Shown piece by piece: positions 8,595 to 17,225 of a stretch of DNA of 64,000 nucleotides; positions within the stretch are counted from its first letter, which is position 1; each line of letters starts with the position of its first letter. Both the position numbers and the translations under genes were made by a program. Origin of the DNA: DATFDN01 sp035685165. GTDB taxonomy: Bacteria > Pseudomonadota > Alphaproteobacteria > Acetobacterales > Acetobacteraceae. The notes below the pieces were generated by a model that had not been told where the DNA came from, ran no database searches, and saw nothing but the letters and a program-made list of their open reading frames with translations. The DNA lies in NCBI GenBank assembly GCA_035685165.1, contig DASRBI010000004.1:186001-250000 (forward strand), given 5' to 3'.

Positions 8595-9736
8595 ACTTTC
8601 CGCTTCCACCCAACGCCACGATCGGGCTGGTCGGCGGCGGCCAGCTCGGTCGCATGTCCGCGATGGCGGCAGCGCGCCTCGGCTACAAGTGCCATATCCT
8701 GACGCGCGAGCCGGACAGTCCTGCCGGGCAGGTGGCCGACGCGGTGACACTGAGCGACTACAGCGATCCCGCCAGCCTGCGTCAGTTCGCCCACTCGGTC
8801 GATGTGATCAGCTTCGAGTTCGAGAACGTCAGCGCCGAAGGATTGGAGCTCCTGGCGTCGATCAAGCCCGTGCGGCCGGCACCTTCCGTCCTGCGCATCA
8901 GCCAGGACCGGGTCGTCGAAAAGGACTTCCTCAACCGGCATGGCGTCGCGACCGCGCGGTGGGCATCGGTCGCGTCGCTGTCGGAGCTGGAGGCGGCGGT
9001 CGCGCGCATCGGCCTGCCCTCAGTGCTGAAAACCACACGCTACGGCTATGATGGCAAGGGCCAGGCGCGGCTGCGCGAAGCGGCCGACCTAGCCCCCGCC
9101 TTCGCGCGCCTGGAACCGAAGCCGCTGATCCTGGAGAGCTTCGTCGATTTCGCCGCGGAGATCAGCGTGATCATCGCGCGCGGCGCCGACGGGCAGATGG
9201 TCGCGTTCGACACGGTCGAGAACCGGCATCGCGATCACATACTCGATCTGAGCTTCGCGCCCGCCCGCGTCCCGGAAACGGTCTCCGCGCAGGCGCAGCG
9301 CATCGCCCGCACCGTGGCCGAGGGGCTCGATCTGGTCGGGCTGCTCGCCGTTGAGATGTTCGTCGACGCCGAGGGGCGCGTGCTCGCCAACGAGATCGCG
9401 CCGCGCCCGCACAATTCGGGACATTGGACACTCGACGCCTGCCCGGCGAGCCAATTCGAGATGCACATCCGCGCCGTCGCCGGCCTGCCGCTTCCGCCGG
9501 CCGTGCGCCATTCGGATGCAGTCATGCGGAACCTCGTCGGTCCCGAGGATCTCGCGCTCTGGCCGCAGATCCTCGCCACGCCGGGCCTCATTCCGCATCT
9601 CTACGGCAAGGGTGAGGCGCGGCCGCGGCGCAAGATGGGCCATGTGAACCGCCTGTTCCCCAAGAGCGCGCTGCCCGCCGATTTCGGCGTGGCGGCGGCG
9701 CTCGGTGTGCTGGCGCGCGAGCCGGACGCGGGCTGA
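8591..9736 (+). CDS. purK: 5-(carboxyamino)imidazole ribonucleotide synthase PurK
   Basis: A 381-residue ATP-grasp enzyme that makes N5-CAIR from AIR, ATP and bicarbonate. GGGQLGRM at about residues 15-22 is the PurK N-terminal motif, KTTRYGYDGKGQ is the ATP-grasp loop, and NEIAPRPHNSGHWTLDAC is the Mg/ATP-binding end of the domain. The ATG at 8591 overlaps the purE stop (ATGA); longer upstream readings in this frame are purE shadow. Length and motifs are complete. Confidence 0.97.
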   Translation: MNFPLPPNATIGLVGGGQLGRMSAMAAARLGYKCHILTREPDSPAGQVADAVTLSDYSDPASLRQFAHSVDVISFEFENVSAEGLELLASIKPVRPAPSVLRISQDRVVEKDFLNRHGVATARWASVASLSELEAAVARIGLPSVLKTTRYGYDGKGQARLREAADLAPAFARLEPKPLILESFVDFAAEISVIIARGADGQMVAFDTVENRHRDHILDLSFAPARVPETVSAQAQRIARTVAEGLDLVGLLAVEMFVDAEGRVLANEIAPRPHNSGHWTLDACPASQFEMHIRAVAGLPLPPAVRHSDAVMRNLVGPEDLALWPQILATPGLIPHLYGKGEARPRRKMGHVNRLFPKSALPADFGVAAALGVLAREPDAG

Positions 9737-9751
9737 GCCGCGCGCGGCGGT

Positions 9752-10129
9752 TCAGTACACCTTCTGCCAAAACAAAAGCGGCAGAATCTCCACTGTCACG
9801 TCGTGGAGCCGCCGGTGATCTTTGAGGCGGCTCGTGTAGCGCACGAAGCCGGGGCGCGCGCCCGAGGGCAAACGCGCCAGATCGACGTTCTCGAGATCGG
9901 CCTCGCAGACGAACTGGAATGCAAGCGGGCCTCCGGCGACCGTCCTGATCCCGGCGATGCGTGTTTCGGGCGGCAGGCCGAAATGCTCGACCAGGCTATG
10001 CCGGACCAGCGCCAATGTCCGCGGATCGCGGCAATCGGGCGGCACGTCGCGCCGCATGTGCGCCGCGAGCGCCGCCAGCGCGCCGGCGGTGAGTGCCAGC
10101 GCCCCCCACGCCATCACGCGCCGGCGCAT
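9752..10129 (-). CDS. Hypothetical membrane-anchored protein
   Basis: A 125-residue protein I do not recognise. Residues 6-23 (MAWGALALTAGALAALAA) form a single hydrophobic segment after an Arg-rich start, so a signal anchor or signal peptide is likely. The rest is hydrophilic with two Cys (residues 33 and 75, in PPDCRDPR and FQFVCEAD) that might form a disulfide if exported. The ATG at 10129 is 23 bases downstream of the amidohydrolase stop, so the two are probably co-transcribed. No catalytic motif is apparent. Confidence 0.6.
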   Translation of the reverse strand: MRRRVMAWGALALTAGALAALAAHMRRDVPPDCRDPRTLALVRHSLVEHFGLPPETRIAGIRTVAGGPLAFQFVCEADLENVDLARLPSGARPGFVRYTSRLKDHRRLHDVTVEILPLLFWQKVY

Positions 10130-10152
10130 CTGGCGCCACCCCGCGCGCCGGC

Positions 10153-11529
10153 CTAGACGGTCTGCCGCGGAACGAACCGGCCCGAGCCGGGCGCGGCGAG
10201 CACGCGGTTGCCGTCCCAGATAAGCTGGCCGCGCAGAACGGTGGCCGCGACACGCCCACGCATCGTCCGGCCGTGATAGGGCGACCAGCGGAGTTCCGGC
10301 CGATCGACGATCGCCGCCTCGTCGAAAGTGAAGGAACCGCGCTCCAGGACGAGCAGGTCGCAATCGGAGCCCGGACGCAGCGCCCCCTTCTTGGGATAAA
10401 GGCCATGCAAGCGCGCGCTGCGCTCGGCGCAGTAGCGCGCCATCAGGGTCGGCGGCAGCCCGCGCTCCTCGAGCAGGGTGAACATCAGGGCCGCGAAGCT
10501 CTGCAAGCCGATCAGGCCGGCGCCGCAAGCGAAAATGTCGGGCAGCGTCTTGCGCTCGAGCGGCCACGGCGCATGATCGGTGGAGACATAGGTGATCTTG
10601 TCGGCGAGCAGCGCCTCCCACATGCGCGGGATTTCCCCCGCCTCCCGGAAGGGCGGGTTGCACTTTCCCCGCCCGCCCAGCCGCACGATGTCGGCCTCCG
10701 TCATGCAGAGATACTGGATGCACGCCTCGCCGGTGGCATCGAACCCGTCGCGTCCGCCGCGGCGACGGAACGCTTCGGCGATGTCGAACCCGCGCGCCAG
10801 CGAGGAATGGGCGATGTGCACGTGCGCACCCGCTTCGCGTCCCATCTCGAAGATGGCGAGGTCGGCCATCGTCTCGACCAGCGGCGGGCGGGTGCGGCAA
10901 TGCATGATCGGATCGGTTCGCCCGGCGGCCTTCGCCTCCGCCGTCAGCCGCTCAACCGTCTCCTGGTCTTCGTTGTGGATGGCAACCGGCAGGCCGGTGC
11001 GGCCGATCAGCCGGAAGGCGGCGAGCATCGTCGGATTGTCGATGCGCGGGAAGCGCACCGGGTCGTACTCATATGTAGAGAGCTTGAAGGCCGAGATGCC
11101 GCCCGCAGCAAGCTCCGGGATCGCTTCCAGCCCACCGGTTTTGGTGATGGTGCCGTAGAGCGCCATGTCCACATGAGCGGTGCGCTGCACCCACCCGATC
11201 TTTTCTTCCAGCTTGGCGCCGTCGGTCACCGGATGCGGGACGTCATAGGGCATGTCGCAGCAGGTGGTGACGCCGCCCGCCGCGGCGCTGCGCGTCGCGC
11301 CCTCTATCCCGGCCCAACCGATCGCCGAAGAGGTGTGCATGTGCCCGTCGACGAGCCCGGGCAGGATCAGCTTGCCGGTGAAATCGACGGTTTCCCCGGC
11401 GGGCGGCGGTGCGCCCTGCCCGATCGCGGCGATGGTCTCGCCGCGCGCGGCGACGAAGCCCTGACGGATAATGCTGTCCGGGCCGACGATGTCGCCCAGG
11501 AACAAGCGGTCGAACGGAGCGTGCGACAC
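10153..11529 (-). CDS. Dihydroorotase/allantoinase-type cyclic amidohydrolase
   Basis: A 458-residue TIM-barrel amidohydrolase of the cyclic amidase branch (allantoinase, hydantoinase, dihydroorotase). It has the metal motif DGHMH at residues 61-65, a candidate carboxylated lysine at 148 (ISAFKLS), further His ligands near 184 (AIHNE) and 240 (IAHSS), and the catalytic Asp in STDHAPW. The conserved C-terminal GSDCDLLVLE and GRTMRGRVAATVLRG strands close the composite domain. It is about the length of AllB, but no purine catabolic gene is nearby, so substrate is open. It diverges from prpD. Confidence 0.85.
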   Translation of the reverse strand: MSHAPFDRLFLGDIVGPDSIIRQGFVAARGETIAAIGQGAPPPAGETVDFTGKLILPGLVDGHMHTSSAIGWAGIEGATRSAAAGGVTTCCDMPYDVPHPVTDGAKLEEKIGWVQRTAHVDMALYGTITKTGGLEAIPELAAGGISAFKLSTYEYDPVRFPRIDNPTMLAAFRLIGRTGLPVAIHNEDQETVERLTAEAKAAGRTDPIMHCRTRPPLVETMADLAIFEMGREAGAHVHIAHSSLARGFDIAEAFRRRGGRDGFDATGEACIQYLCMTEADIVRLGGRGKCNPPFREAGEIPRMWEALLADKITYVSTDHAPWPLERKTLPDIFACGAGLIGLQSFAALMFTLLEERGLPPTLMARYCAERSARLHGLYPKKGALRPGSDCDLLVLERGSFTFDEAAIVDRPELRWSPYHGRTMRGRVAATVLRGQLIWDGNRVLAAPGSGRFVPRQTV

Positions 11530-11639
11530 TTAATATGTACTCCGCTGCACTCCCGATGCCGCGCCGCGGCGTCTTGCCGCTGCGGACGGGCGACCTTACG
11601 AAGCCCGGACGAGAGCGTCCATCGCCGGAGATCGCCCGC

Positions 11640-13139
11640 ATGAAGCTGCATGAGGTCCGTGTTCATCCCTCCAAGGCCGAGTTGCCGCGCGAGGCGCAGC
11701 TCGCCTGGAAAATCGCTGAGGTCGCCGCCGACAAGGTGCCGGTCGAAAAGGACGTCGCGGCGATGATCGTCAACCGGATCATCGACAACGCCGCCGTCGC
11801 CATCGCCGCGATCAACCGCAGGCCGGTCGTGTCCGCGCGCGATGCCGCGCTCGGCCATCGGCGCGGCGACGGCGCCACCGTCTTCGGCGTCCCAGCGCGC
11901 CACAGGGTGAGCCCGGAGTGGGCGGCGTGGGCCAACGGAACGGCGGTGCGCGAGCTCGACATGCACGACACCTTCCTCGCCGCCGACTACTCCCATCCGG
12001 GCGACAACATCCCGCCCATTCTCGCCGTCGCGCAGGCCATGGCGAAGTCCGGGCGCGACCTGATCCGCGGCATCGCCACCGGCTATGAGATCCAGATCGA
12101 CCTTGTCCGCGCGATCTGCCTGCACAAGCACAAGATCGACCACATCGCCCATCTGTGCCCGGCGCAGGCGGCCGGCATCGGCACGCTGCTGCGGCTGCCG
12201 GTGGAGACGATCTACCAGGCGGTGCAGCAGGCGGTGCATGTGAGCTTCACCACCCGCCAATCACGCAAGGGCGAGATCAGCTCGTGGAAAGCCTTCGCGC
12301 CGGCGCATGCCGGCAAGCTGGCGGTCGAGGCGGTCGATCGCGCGATGCGCGGCGAGGGCGCGCCGAGCCCGATCTATGAAGGCGAGGACAGCGTGATCGC
12401 CTGGATGCTCGACGGGCCGGACGCCGTCTATCAGGTGATGCTGCCCGAACCGGGCGAGGCGAAGCGCGCGATCATGGACAGCTACACGAAGGAGCACAGC
12501 GCCGAATACCAGTCCCAGGCGCTGATCGACCTCGCCTTCCGGCTGCGCCAACGTATCCCCGATCTCGAGCAGGTCGAACGGATCGTCATCCATACCAGCC
12601 ATCACACCCACTACGTGATCGGCACCGGCGCCAATGATCCGCAGAAGATGGACCCGAAGGCGAGCCGGGAGACCCTCGATCATTCGATCATGTACATCTT
12701 CGCCGTCGCCCTGCAGGACGGGCGCTGGCACCACGTCGATAGCTACGCGCCGCGCCGTGCCGCCCGGGCCGACACGGTGCGACTCTGGCACAAGATCGAG
12801 ACGCGCGAGGACCCCGAGTGGACTCGGCGCTATCACGCTACCGACCCGAACGAGCTGGCGTTCGGTGGGCGCGTGGAAGTGATCATGCAGGACGGCAGCC
12901 GGATCGTGGATGAGCTCGGCGTGGCGAACGCTCACCCGAACGGCGCGCGCCCGTTCGGCCGCGACGACTACGTCAGGAAGTTCCTGACCTTGACCGACGG
13001 GATCATCTCCGCACGGGAGGCGAACCGCTTCCTGGAGGCGGTGCAAGACTTGCCGCGCCTGCCGGCGGGCGAGCTGCACGCTTTGAACATCGCTCTGCCC
13101 GCCGGCCAACTCACCATCGGCAAGCCCGGCATCTTCTAA
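11640..13139 (+). CDS. prpD: 2-methylcitrate dehydratase (MmgE/PrpD family)
   Basis: A 499-residue MmgE/PrpD-family protein, predicted 2-methylcitrate dehydratase of the methylcitrate cycle for propionyl-CoA. Family stretches include AWANGTAVRELDMHDTFLAADYSHPGDN near residue 100, RAICLHKHKIDHIAHLCPAQ, TTRQSRKGEISSWKAFAPAHAG, and a KEHSAEYQSQA segment. The ATG at 11640 gives the family start MKLHEVRVHPS; an earlier in-frame start adds 35 unlike residues. prpC follows after 58 bases. prpB (methylisocitrate lyase) and a PrpR regulator are not in the window. Confidence 0.92.
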   Translation: MKLHEVRVHPSKAELPREAQLAWKIAEVAADKVPVEKDVAAMIVNRIIDNAAVAIAAINRRPVVSARDAALGHRRGDGATVFGVPARHRVSPEWAAWANGTAVRELDMHDTFLAADYSHPGDNIPPILAVAQAMAKSGRDLIRGIATGYEIQIDLVRAICLHKHKIDHIAHLCPAQAAGIGTLLRLPVETIYQAVQQAVHVSFTTRQSRKGEISSWKAFAPAHAGKLAVEAVDRAMRGEGAPSPIYEGEDSVIAWMLDGPDAVYQVMLPEPGEAKRAIMDSYTKEHSAEYQSQALIDLAFRLRQRIPDLEQVERIVIHTSHHTHYVIGTGANDPQKMDPKASRETLDHSIMYIFAVALQDGRWHHVDSYAPRRAARADTVRLWHKIETREDPEWTRRYHATDPNELAFGGRVEVIMQDGSRIVDELGVANAHPNGARPFGRDDYVRKFLTLTDGIISAREANRFLEAVQDLPRLPAGELHALNIALPAGQLTIGKPGIF

Positions 13140-13197
13140 GATCGTCATCGCCGGGCTTGCCCCGGCATGCCGGTTCCTGAAACCACAGGAGTCCCCC

Positions 13198-14352
13198 ATG
13201 TCCGACACGCCCACCAACACCGCCCGCCCCAAGAAATCGGTCCAGCTCTCCGGCGTCGTGGCCGGCAACACCGAGCTCTGCACGGTCGGGCGCACCGGCA
13301 ACGACCTCCATTACCGGGGCTACGACATCCTCGATGTGGCCGAAGCGGCGGAGTTCGAGGAGATCGCCCATCTGCTGGTGCACGGCACCCTGCCGAACGA
13401 GGCGGAACTGCGCGCCTACAAGCAGAAGCTGCGCGCGCTGCGCGGGCTGCCGGCGGCGGTGAAGGAGGCGCTGGAGACATTGCCCGCCGCCTCGCACCCG
13501 ATGGACGTGATGCGGACCGGCGTTTCCGCCCTTGGCTGCGTGTTGCCCGAGAAGGACGACCACAACCCGCCCGGGGCACGCGACATCGCCGACCGGCTGA
13601 TGGCCTCGCTGGGGTCGATGCTGCTCTACTGGTTCCACTACGCCCACAACGGGCGGGTGATCGATGTCGAGACCGACGACGACTCGATCGGCGGGCACTT
13701 CCTGCACCTGCTGCACGGCCGCCCGCCCTCGGCGAGCTGGGTGCGAGCGATGCATACCTCGCTCAACCTCTACGCCGAGCACGAGTTCAACGCCTCGACC
13801 TTCGCCTGCCGGGTGGTGGCGGGCACCGGGTCCGACTTCTACTCCGCGATCTGCGCCGGGATCGCCGCGCTACGCGGGCCCAAGCACGGCGGCGCCAACG
13901 AGGTCGCCTTCGAGATCCAGAAGCGGTACGACACGCCCGACGCGGCCGAGGCCGACATCCGCCGCCGCGTTGCCAACAAGGAAGTGGTCATCGGCTTCGG
14001 TCACCCGGTCTATACGGTCAGCGATCCCCGCAACAAGGTCATCAAGGGCGTCGCCCGGCGCCTCTCCGAGGAGGCCGGATCGCTGAAGATGTTCGACATC
14101 GCCGACCGGATCGAGGCGGTGATGGCCGACGCCAAGGGCATGTTCGCCAACCTCGATTGGTTCAGCGCCGTCAGCTACCACATGCTGGGCGTGCCGACGG
14201 CGATGTTCACCCCGCTATTCGTGATCTCCCGGACGTCCGGCTGGAGCGCCCACATCATCGAGCAGCGGATCGACGGCAAGATCATCCGCCCGACCGCCAA
14301 CTATATCGGCCCCGAGGACAAGCGTTTCGTCCCGCTGAAGGAGCGCACGTAG
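13198..14352 (+). CDS. prpC: 2-methylcitrate synthase / citrate synthase
   Basis: A 384-residue type II citrate synthase-fold enzyme, most like 2-methylcitrate synthase, which joins propionyl-CoA and oxaloacetate. The catalytic residues are in place: His230 (GPKHGGANE), His269 (GFGHPVYTVSDPR) and Asp320 (ANLDWFS). The N-terminal LSGVVAGNTELCTVG and RGYDILDVAE are typical of PrpC. It follows prpD and is closed by a perfect terminator hairpin 30 bases downstream. It could also have citrate synthase activity. Confidence 0.94.
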   Translation: MSDTPTNTARPKKSVQLSGVVAGNTELCTVGRTGNDLHYRGYDILDVAEAAEFEEIAHLLVHGTLPNEAELRAYKQKLRALRGLPAAVKEALETLPAASHPMDVMRTGVSALGCVLPEKDDHNPPGARDIADRLMASLGSMLLYWFHYAHNGRVIDVETDDDSIGGHFLHLLHGRPPSASWVRAMHTSLNLYAEHEFNASTFACRVVAGTGSDFYSAICAGIAALRGPKHGGANEVAFEIQKRYDTPDAAEADIRRRVANKEVVIGFGHPVYTVSDPRNKVIKGVARRLSEEAGSLKMFDIADRIEAVMADAKGMFANLDWFSAVSYHMLGVPTAMFTPLFVISRTSGWSAHIIEQRIDGKIIRPTANYIGPEDKRFVPLKERT

Positions 14353-14382
14353 CGCGCCCAAGCCCGATCGGGGACCACGCAG

Positions 14383-14416
14383 CCGCCGCGGCAGCGATGC
14401 CGCGGCGGTTTGTTTT
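14383..14416 (+). terminator. Intrinsic terminator after prpC
   Basis: A perfect 10-bp GC stem (CCGCCGCGGC / GCCGCGGCGG) with a six-base AGCGAT loop is followed by TTTGTTTT. It lies 30 bases after the prpC stop and should end the prpD-prpC transcript. Confidence 0.88.
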
Positions 14417-14562
14417 CGGGCGGCGCGCGCGCCGAATCCGCGGCGCATCCGCCGCGGACGGTCACAAGCAACGGAAATCTTCTTGGGATCGGGAAGAAAC
14501 GACTGGTTTTTGTTGACATGCATCGCGCGCAAGCGAGATAGCGGAATCGGCATGCACGCGCG

Positions 14563-14576
14563 CGATTCGCGAATCG
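14563..14576. repeat. 14-bp perfect palindrome
   Basis: CGATTCGCGAATCG is self-complementary over its full length. It lies 197 bases upstream of the histone-like start and 35 bases from a second perfect palindrome, so a regulator site is possible. No known consensus is recognised. Confidence 0.45.
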
Positions 14577-14611
14577 TCGTACGCACCGCGCGGGCCTGCG
14601 TTACGGAAGGA

Positions 14612-14625
14612 CGGTCCATGGACCG
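14612..14625. repeat. 14-bp perfect palindrome
   Basis: CGGTCCATGGACCG is self-complementary over its full length. Its centre lies 49 bases from the centre of the palindrome at 14563-14576. It may be an operator for the histone-like gene downstream. Confidence 0.45.
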
Positions 14626-14772
14626 CAGCTTCGCCCGGACCAACGAGTGCCGGCTTCTGGCGACACGGTGCGCGAGCCGCATCGGCCTCGCCGGGCATAA
14701 GCAGCGGAACCTGCCGCGTGTGCGGCGCTGTTGCCGCGCATCGACCACGTTTTGGGAAGCAGGAGTTCTCAG

Positions 14773-15207
14773 GTGAGCACAGAAGACGGCAGCACCGACA
14801 AGTCGCGCGCGAAGCCGCTGGCGATGCGAGCAGGTTCCCGGAAGACCGCAGGCCGCAAGACGGCTGGCCGCAGGACCGGGGCCCGCAAGGCCGCCGCGCG
14901 CAAATCCGCGGCGAAGAAAGGCGCCGGCCGCAAGACCGCCGCGCGCAAGACCACCGCGAAGAAGGGCGCCGCCCGCAAGACCACGGCGCGCAAGAGCGCC
15001 GGCCGCAAGACCGCCGCTCGGAAAACCGCCGGCCGAAAGGCCGCGGGCCGGAAGACCGGCGCTCGCAAGGCGGGCCGCAAGACCGCCGCGCGCAAGGCGC
15101 CAGCGCGCAAGAAGGCCGCATCGCGCCGGCGAAAGGCCCCCGCGATGCCGGCGACGCCTCCGGGCGACGACGACATCCTGCGCGGCGACGACGAGTCGCC
15201 GGCGTAG
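14773..15207 (+). CDS. Histone H1-like Lys/Arg/Ala-rich DNA-binding protein
   Basis: A 144-residue, extremely basic low-complexity protein. After an acidic-polar start (VSTEDGSTDKSRAK), residues about 25-120 are an imperfect tandem array of (A/G)RKTAGRK, AARKTTAKK and similar units, and the C-terminus ends acidic (GDDDILRGDDESPA). This resembles bacterial histone H1-like (Hc1/Hc2, AlgP/HU-tail) nucleoid proteins that bind DNA through their unordered tails. The GTG at 14773 is chosen because AGGAG lies seven bases upstream; an ATG-type frame start 14 codons earlier has no such site. The repeat also makes the DNA internally repetitive. Regulation and role are inferred only. Confidence 0.82.
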   Translation: MSTEDGSTDKSRAKPLAMRAGSRKTAGRKTAGRRTGARKAAARKSAAKKGAGRKTAARKTTAKKGAARKTTARKSAGRKTAARKTAGRKAAGRKTGARKAGRKTAARKAPARKKAASRRRKAPAMPATPPGDDDILRGDDESPA

Positions 15208-15305
15208 GGCGGATGATCTTTCCGTCGCGCTGTCCGCTTCGGTCCTCAGCACCACGACGCCAGGGGACCGCAGCGGCGGTGCGACGGAAGCCGCTTTCGC
15301 CCCCC

Positions 15306-15938
15306 TCAGCTACTTCCGATGAGTTCCGCGACCTGCGACGCGCTCAGCCGCCGCGGGTTGGTTTCGCGCAGCAGCAGCGCCAGTTTCGCCGCTTCCTCCA
15401 ACTCCTCGGCGGCATAAACCGCCTCGGTCAATGTTGCGCCGCACACAACCGGGCCGTGGTTGGCAAGCAGCACCGCGCGCGCGTTCCGGGCTGCGGCGGC
15501 GATTGCCGGCTCCATCGCCGGATCGCCGGGGCGGAAATAGGGCACGAGCGGAAGCCGCTCCCCGATCCGCATGACGAAATAGGGCGTCAGTGGTGGAATC
15601 GCCCGCTCCGCGTCCGTCTCCGGCAGGCAGGCGATCGCGGTTGCCATCGTCGAATGAAGATGCACGACCGCCCCCGCGCCCGGCCGCGCGCGGTAGAAGG
15701 CGCGGTGCATGAACACTTCCTTCGAGGGCTTGTCGCCATCGACATGGGCGAACGCCGCATCGAGCAACGAGAGCCGTTCGGCCGACAGGCGGCCGAGGCA
15801 GGAGTTGGTCGGCGTCATCAGGTAGCGCCCATCCGGTAGGCGCGCGCTGATATTGCCGGCGGAACCCACCGAGTAGCCGCGCGCGAACAAGCTTGCGGCA
15901 AGATCGACCAACAGGCACCGCAGGGCTTGCTCGTCCAT
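15306..15938 (-). CDS. otnC: 3-oxo-tetronate 4-phosphate decarboxylase (class II aldolase family)
   Basis: A 210-residue class II aldolase/adducin-fold enzyme, best called OtnC, which decarboxylates 3-oxo-tetronate 4-phosphate to dihydroxyacetone phosphate. Zn-binding His93 and His95 (VVHLHSTMA), catalytic Glu74 and a third His161 (LLANHGPVV) are visible, along with the SAGNISARLP phosphate-binding loop at about 26-35. It lies 11 bases downstream of otnK on the same strand, which is what identifies it over L-fuculose-phosphate aldolase. The usual dehydrogenase (LtnD/DtnD) and OtnI isomerase are not in the window. Confidence 0.9.
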   Translation of the reverse strand: MDEQALRCLLVDLAASLFARGYSVGSAGNISARLPDGRYLMTPTNSCLGRLSAERLSLLDAAFAHVDGDKPSKEVFMHRAFYRARPGAGAVVHLHSTMATAIACLPETDAERAIPPLTPYFVMRIGERLPLVPYFRPGDPAMEPAIAAAARNARAVLLANHGPVVCGATLTEAVYAAEELEEAAKLALLLRETNPRRLSASQVAELIGSS

Positions 15939-15949
15939 GCTCAGTCTCC

Positions 15950-17212
15950 TCAGCCGAGGGCGGCGAATGCTTTCAGGAAGAAATCGCGCGCGCCGAAATT
16001 GCCGGACTTGAGCGCGAGCAGCAGCGGACCGCGGTCGCCATCGGCGAGCGTCCAGGGCACGCCGGGATCGATCTCCGCGCCGATCCGAAGGCGGCGCACA
16101 CCGAGGCGCTGCACGACCGCGCCCGAACTTTCCCCGCCCGCTACGACGAGGCGGCGCACGCCGCGCAGGACGAGCCCGTCGGCCACCCGCGCCAGCGTTT
16201 CCTCGATCAACGCGCTCGCCTGATCGCGCCCGAGCTTGCGCTGCACCGCCTCCACCTGATCGGGCGGCGCCGAGGCCGCGATCACCACCGGCTGCGCGCC
16301 GAGCTTGCCGTTGCTCCAGGCGAGCGCCGATTCGCTCAGCGCCGCGGCATCCGGGGTCGCGAGCGGATCGAGCGCGAGCACGGGCACATGCTCTCGCGCG
16401 GCGGCGACTTGCCCGAGTGTCGCGCGCGAACAGGAACCCGCGATCACCGCGGCCGCGCCCGCCACTGTGGGTAGCGCGCCCGCATCGACGGTCGCGAGCA
16501 GGCCGGCGCGGCGGAAATTGTCGGGTAATCCCATCGCGACGCCGGAGCCGCCGGTTACCAGCGCGTGGCCCTCCGCCGCCTCGCCGATGGCACGCAGATG
16601 CTCGTCCTTAACCGCATCGATGATGGCCCAGCGGTGCCCCTGCTCCTTCAGCGCGGTCATTGTCTGCCGGATAGCCGGCGCGCCCTGCTCGACGATCGTA
16701 AATGGCACGAGGCCGACGGCGCCGGTGCTCTGGCGGCCAAGCACGCGGACCAGGTCGGGATCGGTCATCGGTGTGAGCGGATGGTGCTCCATCCCGCTCT
16801 CGTTCAAGAGCGCCGACCCGACGAACAGATGCCCCTGATAGACCGTGCGGGCGTTGGCTGGAAAGGCGGGACAGGCAAGGGCGAAGCCGCAGCCGAGCGC
16901 CGCGATCAGCGCATCCCCCACCGGGCCGATATTGCCCTGATCGGTGCTATCGAAGGTCGAGCAGTATTTGAAGAACACCTGTCGCACGCCGGCCGCGCGC
17001 AGCCAGGAAAGCGCAGCGAGGCTTTCCTCCACGGCCTGCCGCACCGGCGCGGTGCGCGACTTGAGCGCCACGACGACCGCGTCGGCATCGGGCGGCTTCT
17101 CGCCGTCGCGCGGCACACCGATGAGCTGCACCGTCCGCATCCCGTTGCGCACCAGCATGGAGGCCAGATCGGTCGCGCCGGTGAAGTCGTCGGCGATCGC
17201 GCCGAGCAGCAT
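15950..17212 (-). CDS. otnK: 3-oxo-tetronate kinase
   Basis: A 420-residue four-carbon acid sugar kinase (DUF1537 family) that phosphorylates 3-oxo-tetronate at O-4. The N-terminal IADDFTGATDLASMLVRNGM motif and FFKYCSTFDSTDQGNIGPV are highly characteristic of OtnK. The C-terminal VVAGGESSGAVVQRLGV closes the nucleotide site. It is the upstream partner of otnC and is preceded by a glycosyltransferase gene only 13 bases away, so the three may be co-transcribed although a metabolic link is not evident. Confidence 0.94.
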   Translation of the reverse strand: MLLGAIADDFTGATDLASMLVRNGMRTVQLIGVPRDGEKPPDADAVVVALKSRTAPVRQAVEESLAALSWLRAAGVRQVFFKYCSTFDSTDQGNIGPVGDALIAALGCGFALACPAFPANARTVYQGHLFVGSALLNESGMEHHPLTPMTDPDLVRVLGRQSTGAVGLVPFTIVEQGAPAIRQTMTALKEQGHRWAIIDAVKDEHLRAIGEAAEGHALVTGGSGVAMGLPDNFRRAGLLATVDAGALPTVAGAAAVIAGSCSRATLGQVAAAREHVPVLALDPLATPDAAALSESALAWSNGKLGAQPVVIAASAPPDQVEAVQRKLGRDQASALIEETLARVADGLVLRGVRRLVVAGGESSGAVVQRLGVRRLRIGAEIDPGVPWTLADGDRGPLLLALKSGNFGARDFFLKAFAALG

Positions 17213-17225
17213 CGTTATGGTCTCC

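Larger units (their letters stand above)
14353..14772. other. Gene-free stretch between prpC and the histone-like gene
   Basis: A 420-base gap without a credible gene. It begins with the prpC terminator (14383-14416) and holds two perfect 14-bp palindromes (14563-14576 and 14612-14625) and a weak promoter-like TTGACA at 14513-14518. A 97-codon reading frame at 14483-14776 has Cys/Arg-rich composition and no ribosome site, and is taken as chance. The right end is the leader of the histone-like gene. Confidence 0.7.

Noticed and set aside
14513..14541. A sigma-70 promoter (TTGACA) in front of the histone-like gene
   Set aside because: The matching -10 at 17 bases is poor (AGATAG), so it is not listed as a promoter.
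14483..14776. A 97-codon plus frame before the histone-like gene
   Set aside because: No ribosome site or similarity; it runs through the palindromes and the leader.
14820..15120. The short repeats of the histone-like gene as a CRISPR or minisatellite
   Set aside because: Units are coding, degenerate and without unique spacers.
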